Positions 60,901 to 64,000 of a stretch of 64,000 nucleotides of DNA are shown piece after piece. This stretch comes from Granulicella mallensis MP5ACTX8 (GTDB lineage: Bacteria; Acidobacteriota; Terriglobia; Terriglobales; Acidobacteriaceae): positions 4,092,001-4,156,000 of the forward strand of contig NC_016631.1 in assembly GCF_000178955.2 (NCBI RefSeq), read 5' to 3'. The stretch's first letter is position 1; every line of letters begins with the position of its first letter. The position numbers and the translations under genes are program-made. The notes beneath the pieces were generated by a model that saw nothing but the letters and a program-made list of their open reading frames with translations, was not told the origin of the DNA and did not search any database.

Positions 60901-63234
60901 TTACTCACCTAAGGTCAAGATAAAAGTATTCAAGGCATCTTCGTGGTGTGTGTGTTCTTCACCGAGCTCCAGCGAGGCTCCGCTGTACTTAGCAATCTCG
61001 CGCGCAATGTATAGTCCAAGCCCTTTACCCTTGCGTGCGGGTTTTGTGGTCACAAACGGCTGAAAAATGTCATCAGCTCGATATGCCTCGATGCCGGGCC
61101 CATTGTCTGAGTACGATATTGTTCGGCGCCGAACATCGATATGCACATCAATCGCGGGTTGATAGTCGGTCTTTTTCTTGCCATAAATGCCAAGCCAGTA
61201 GACCGAATTGCTAATGAGGTTTTCCAGAACCTGAACGAACATTCCTCGCACTGCCCGTATTGTGAGTTCACCACTTCGTGGACTCACCGTCATCGAAAAA
61301 ATGATGTTATGCCTTCGAAATTGCGCCTCATGGGACTGGCAGATAGTCCGAATCCAATCGACGACGTCAAATTCTTCTTTATGCTGGCGTCCAGCGGTGC
61401 TCACAGGATCGATGCTTCTCAGTCGCTTCTGCAGCGTCTTGAGTTGTTGCTCAAGGCTCTTGAGGATCGACTCTTGTCTAGCATTCGCTCCAACTCTTAA
61501 GTCCTTCGTCAACGAAAGTGTGTGGATTGTTGCCCTATTCAGTTCATGAGCGACAATCTCCGTGATCAATCCGATCCCAGCGAGATTAAACAACTGGGAT
61601 TGCCTATCTTCATATACCGATGCGATTTCCTTCGCTTGAAAGACAATTTTTCGAATCTGATCGACGCCGCGTCGGATCGGCAACACGAGCTCACTTTCAC
61701 CCTGATGCTCTCGTAGCAGTCGAGCGATTGCCCGATCCAGGTTGTCCTCTTGCGTAGCAAGCCGCTCTTCGAGAATCTCGAAGTCTAGTTGCTCTTTTTC
61801 GTAAATCGCTTTATCGACCCTGTTCAGGAAACCGCGAAATTCCGTCACTAGAAGAGTGTGCAACATCTCAACTAAAGCGAACTTTTCAGGACAATCGCGC
61901 AAGCCCTCGCGATTCGTTTGATCGATGAGAACTGGATTCTCACTGCTTGATATCTCTACCTTGCCAATGATTTGTTTTCGATTGACTTTGTACCCTGTGG
62001 ACGCCAGGGCAGATGGATCCAATAACAACCAATCATCGTTAGAACTCCCGTAGGGATTGACGCGAAAACCATCCCTATAAAGCATGAGCCCACCGCCCCA
62101 CTGTTCAACTAGCCGGGACACAGTCCGTCGATCACCGACACCTTCGACCGCCGCTAAGATTCGGCGGTTGTACCAGTACCACTCAAATTTGACGCTTCCG
62201 AGCGACAGGAGCACATCAACGTCAAGTGATCCGGAGAAACTCTCGATGTCGACTTCTCGATAGTGAAAATTACGCTCCTCATCTCGCAAGTCATATGTGA
62301 TCTTGCCGATTATCTCGCATGTCCGCGTGGCCCTATCAACCTTAAACTCTCCCTTACAACGCGCATGAGCCGCATCCAAGAGGTCTCTACTGATGCTGCG
62401 GATGGTAATCGGAGTGTTATTGAACTTTACGTCGACAGGGAATCTGGAGGCCCGCGCAAATGGATCTGTAAGACGAGAAAAATCTTCAACGGCAATTTTC
62501 CGAAGTTTATCCTCGTCCCAAGCTGAGTTCAGCGCGCTGATCCGGATGACGGTACCGCTCTGCACATTCGACTCTTTGCGCTTTCCTCTTTCAGGTGCGA
62601 CTTCTACTTCCTCTAAAAGGGTATCCGAATCATGACTGAATGCTCTCCAGTCAATGCTCAGGCGATTCCATCGACTTTCGCCACTCTTGGTCGACAGTAC
62701 TTCCAGGCGTTCCCCGAGCCTCATCGAGGATAAACGACCAATTCCTTTTTCTCCCAGGAAAGGGCGGTCTCCCAGAGCGACAGGAGCACCTCTCATTCGC
62801 TGCCGAGATCGTGTTCCTACAGTGAGAAAGATCTCGGATAAATCTTCCAGAGACATTCCGTGTCCGGAATCAGATATCGTTGCGTAGTTCAAATCCTCAA
62901 GAAGGATCCGAACTTCTTCGAGCGTTTGGCAGGTGTCGAAATCGACGGATTTGAGTCCTGCTTCGTTCGCAATAAATTGCAACTGCTCTTTCAACGCCTC
63001 GAACTTCTTGGCTATTTCAGATGCAGTCTCTTTCTTTTCTGGCGCAGCCTCTTCAATGAGCTTCATTCCGCGCTGGTATTCGAGGTATGGGACTGGACAT
63101 TTCAGTTGCACATCAACGCGAGGCGACTTTGCGTCAACTGCATTCTTGATCAGCTCGTAGAATGCAATACCGTCGGAGCTGATAAGTTCAGCTCCGAGCT
63201 GCAGGATCGTTCGTGCTTGAATTCGAAAAGCCAT
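60901..63234 (-). CDS. histidine kinase-like protein with two GHKL ATPase domains
   Basis: 777 residues. The N-terminal domain is Hsp90/MORC-like: N-box ELIKNAVDA, G1 SDSGHGM, and GEKGIGRLSSMRLG. The C-terminal domain is a kinase-type ATPase: N-box ENLISNSVYWLG, G1 YSDNGPGIE, F-box FQPFVTTKPA and G2 GKGLGLYIA. Between them a helical region carries a possible phospho-His in VAHELNRAT. There is no membrane segment, so the signal is sensed in the cytoplasm. The upstream gene is a PAPS-reductase-family protein 23 nt away and the downstream gene a receiver protein. Double-GHKL proteins of this kind are recurrent in prokaryotic defence islands, which is the basis for suspecting such a role. Confidence 0.82.
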   Translation of the reverse strand: MAFRIQARTILQLGAELISSDGIAFYELIKNAVDAKSPRVDVQLKCPVPYLEYQRGMKLIEEAAPEKKETASEIAKKFEALKEQLQFIANEAGLKSVDFDTCQTLEEVRILLEDLNYATISDSGHGMSLEDLSEIFLTVGTRSRQRMRGAPVALGDRPFLGEKGIGRLSSMRLGERLEVLSTKSGESRWNRLSIDWRAFSHDSDTLLEEVEVAPERGKRKESNVQSGTVIRISALNSAWDEDKLRKIAVEDFSRLTDPFARASRFPVDVKFNNTPITIRSISRDLLDAAHARCKGEFKVDRATRTCEIIGKITYDLRDEERNFHYREVDIESFSGSLDVDVLLSLGSVKFEWYWYNRRILAAVEGVGDRRTVSRLVEQWGGGLMLYRDGFRVNPYGSSNDDWLLLDPSALASTGYKVNRKQIIGKVEISSSENPVLIDQTNREGLRDCPEKFALVEMLHTLLVTEFRGFLNRVDKAIYEKEQLDFEILEERLATQEDNLDRAIARLLREHQGESELVLPIRRGVDQIRKIVFQAKEIASVYEDRQSQLFNLAGIGLITEIVAHELNRATIHTLSLTKDLRVGANARQESILKSLEQQLKTLQKRLRSIDPVSTAGRQHKEEFDVVDWIRTICQSHEAQFRRHNIIFSMTVSPRSGELTIRAVRGMFVQVLENLISNSVYWLGIYGKKKTDYQPAIDVHIDVRRRTISYSDNGPGIEAYRADDIFQPFVTTKPARKGKGLGLYIAREIAKYSGASLELGEEHTHHEDALNTFILTLGE

Positions 63235-63257
63235 GTCTAGGTGGTCGACTCACTGCG

Positions 63258-64000
63258 CTACAGCTGGCAGATTAAACAGCCTTGGGGTTCTTCTTCGGGT
63301 TCAGCATAGCCGAGGATCTGAACTAACTTCTGGTTAGGCAAATTCTTTCGCGCCCTCGCCCTAGAGACTTCCCAGTTATTGAGAATTTGTGCCATTCGCT
63401 CAGGCTGCTCCAATTCCGATAATGATTCGTTGCCATTCCAATAAAAGGTGTTGCCGTTTATGGAGTTCGGCGTTTCATAGGCCTTCGCCTCTTCAAACAG
63501 CTCCGGATAGTGTTCTTTGAGTCGGACCCATTCTATCTTTTGTTGGTAGAAGCAAAAAAAACAACCTGACCGGGTCCGACCCCATTCCGTATACTTCGGG
63601 AACCCGAGACCTGACTCCTCCAGAATCCGATGGATATCCGCGAGGACCAATCCATCCCTTTGAAATGGATAGATCGGCGTGATGTTCTTTTTATGGCTGA
63701 TATAACCTGTTCGATCCTCATCAGCACGTAATCCAATGTAATTTAGGACGTCATCTTCTCCTATGTATCGCTCGAACGGCTTGAGCTTCAACATGCGAGT
63801 GCACCACCGCCGATGATTCGAGGGAATCATATTTCCATAGATCTTCAGCCAGTTGTCGAACGATCGTTCCGAGGTGGTCTTGGTGATCGGCTTACCAAGG
63901 ATAGCCTCGAGGCGGTGAAGGTACTCATAGGTTTCCGGCAGTTCTTTATCGGTGTCGTGGAAGATGTATTCCATCTCCGGGACTTCGTCTCTCATATAGA
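63258..64000 (-). CDS. PAPS-reductase-family protein, 5' end outside window
   Basis: At least 245 residues are visible; the frame is still open at the window edge and the expected N-terminal ATP-binding SGGKDS loop is not present, so the true start lies to the right. Recognisable parts are the HDTDKELPETYEYL segment, a cysteine in RRWCTRMLK and a GCFFC pair followed by YQQKIEWVRLKEHYPELF, typical of the adenine-nucleotide alpha-hydrolase / PAPS reductase superfamily that includes DndC-like sulfur-transfer enzymes. The cysteines could hold an iron-sulfur cluster. It is the first visible gene of a three-gene minus-strand operon. Confidence 0.8.
   Translation of the reverse strand, partial: YMRDEVPEMEYIFHDTDKELPETYEYLHRLEAILGKPITKTTSERSFDNWLKIYGNMIPSNHRRWCTRMLKLKPFERYIGEDDVLNYIGLRADEDRTGYISHKKNITPIYPFQRDGLVLADIHRILEESGLGFPKYTEWGRTRSGCFFCFYQQKIEWVRLKEHYPELFEEAKAYETPNSINGNTFYWNGNESLSELEQPERMAQILNNWEVSRARARKNLPNQKLVQILGYAEPEEEPQGCLICQL

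Noticed and set aside
1-64000. CRISPR array
   Set aside because: The only long repeats are kilobase-scale NRPS module copies; no short regularly spaced repeats were seen.

Overview
The window is dominated by a large hybrid polyketide/non-ribosomal peptide (PKS-NRPS) cluster on the minus strand, roughly positions 1-48,056. To its right (about 48,200-64,000) lies a patchwork of ordinary genes and mobile-element remnants. The ferritin-like secreted protein, the small protein at 55,902 and the ArdC/DUF6908-type genes look most like Terriglobia (Acidobacteriota) such as Edaphobacter, Granulicella or Terriglobus. That placement is an inference from protein resemblance, not a search.

The cluster reads right to left. 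Thioesterase and phosphopantetheinyl transferase genes (48,056-46,610) come first, then a cyclic-peptide-type ABC exporter (45,242-43,602), aspartate decarboxylase panD (43,458-43,072) and a luciferase-like flavin monooxygenase (42,917-41,907). The assembly line follows. Protein 1 (41,511-35,698) is FAAL-ACP-KS-[dead AT]-KR-ACP. Protein 2 (35,701-21,794) is KS-[dead AT]-KR-ACP-KS-AT-ACP-C-A-PCP-C-A-PCP. A coupled pabA-pabB-pabC operon (21,589-18,896) sits in the middle. Protein 3 (18,812-14,178) is C-A-PCP-C. Protein 4 (14,185-9,074) is A-PCP-C-A-PCP. Protein 5 (8,890 to beyond position 1) is C-A-PCP-E/C-A-PCP-E/C-A... and runs off the window.

Specificity codes read by hand against the PheA pocket give an ornithine-like residue (weak), Gly, p-aminobenzoate, Thr, Val, Ser and Asn in that order. 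Dual epimerisation/condensation domains follow Ser and Asn. The key inference is that the cluster makes its own p-aminobenzoate through PabABC and inserts it inside a lipopeptide through an adenylation domain lacking the amino-acid-binding Asp, with a code close to those of albicidin/cystobactamid PABA modules. Two of the three ketosynthase modules carry acyltransferase domains without an active site, so the single intact malonyl-type AT probably serves all three. Long, nearly identical repeats link the modules, and the differences concentrate in the substrate-pocket part of the A domains, as expected for natural subdomain exchange.

The right part holds a ferritin-like lipoprotein, a broken Ig-like repeat gene and relics of a conjugative element: DUF6908-like, ArdC, a small Cys protein, and a truncated regulator fused head-on to a truncated VirB2-like pilin. 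A LysR regulator there is bracketed by two matching operator-like inverted repeats. An excisionase-like HTH gene, panE-like reductase, two hypothetical genes and a tyrosine integrase follow. Next to the integrase is a 3' fragment of a tRNA-Leu gene (58,148-58,202). Beyond it is a minus-strand three-gene operon of a PAPS-reductase-family protein, a double-GHKL histidine kinase-like protein and a receiver-domain protein, a candidate defence or stress module.
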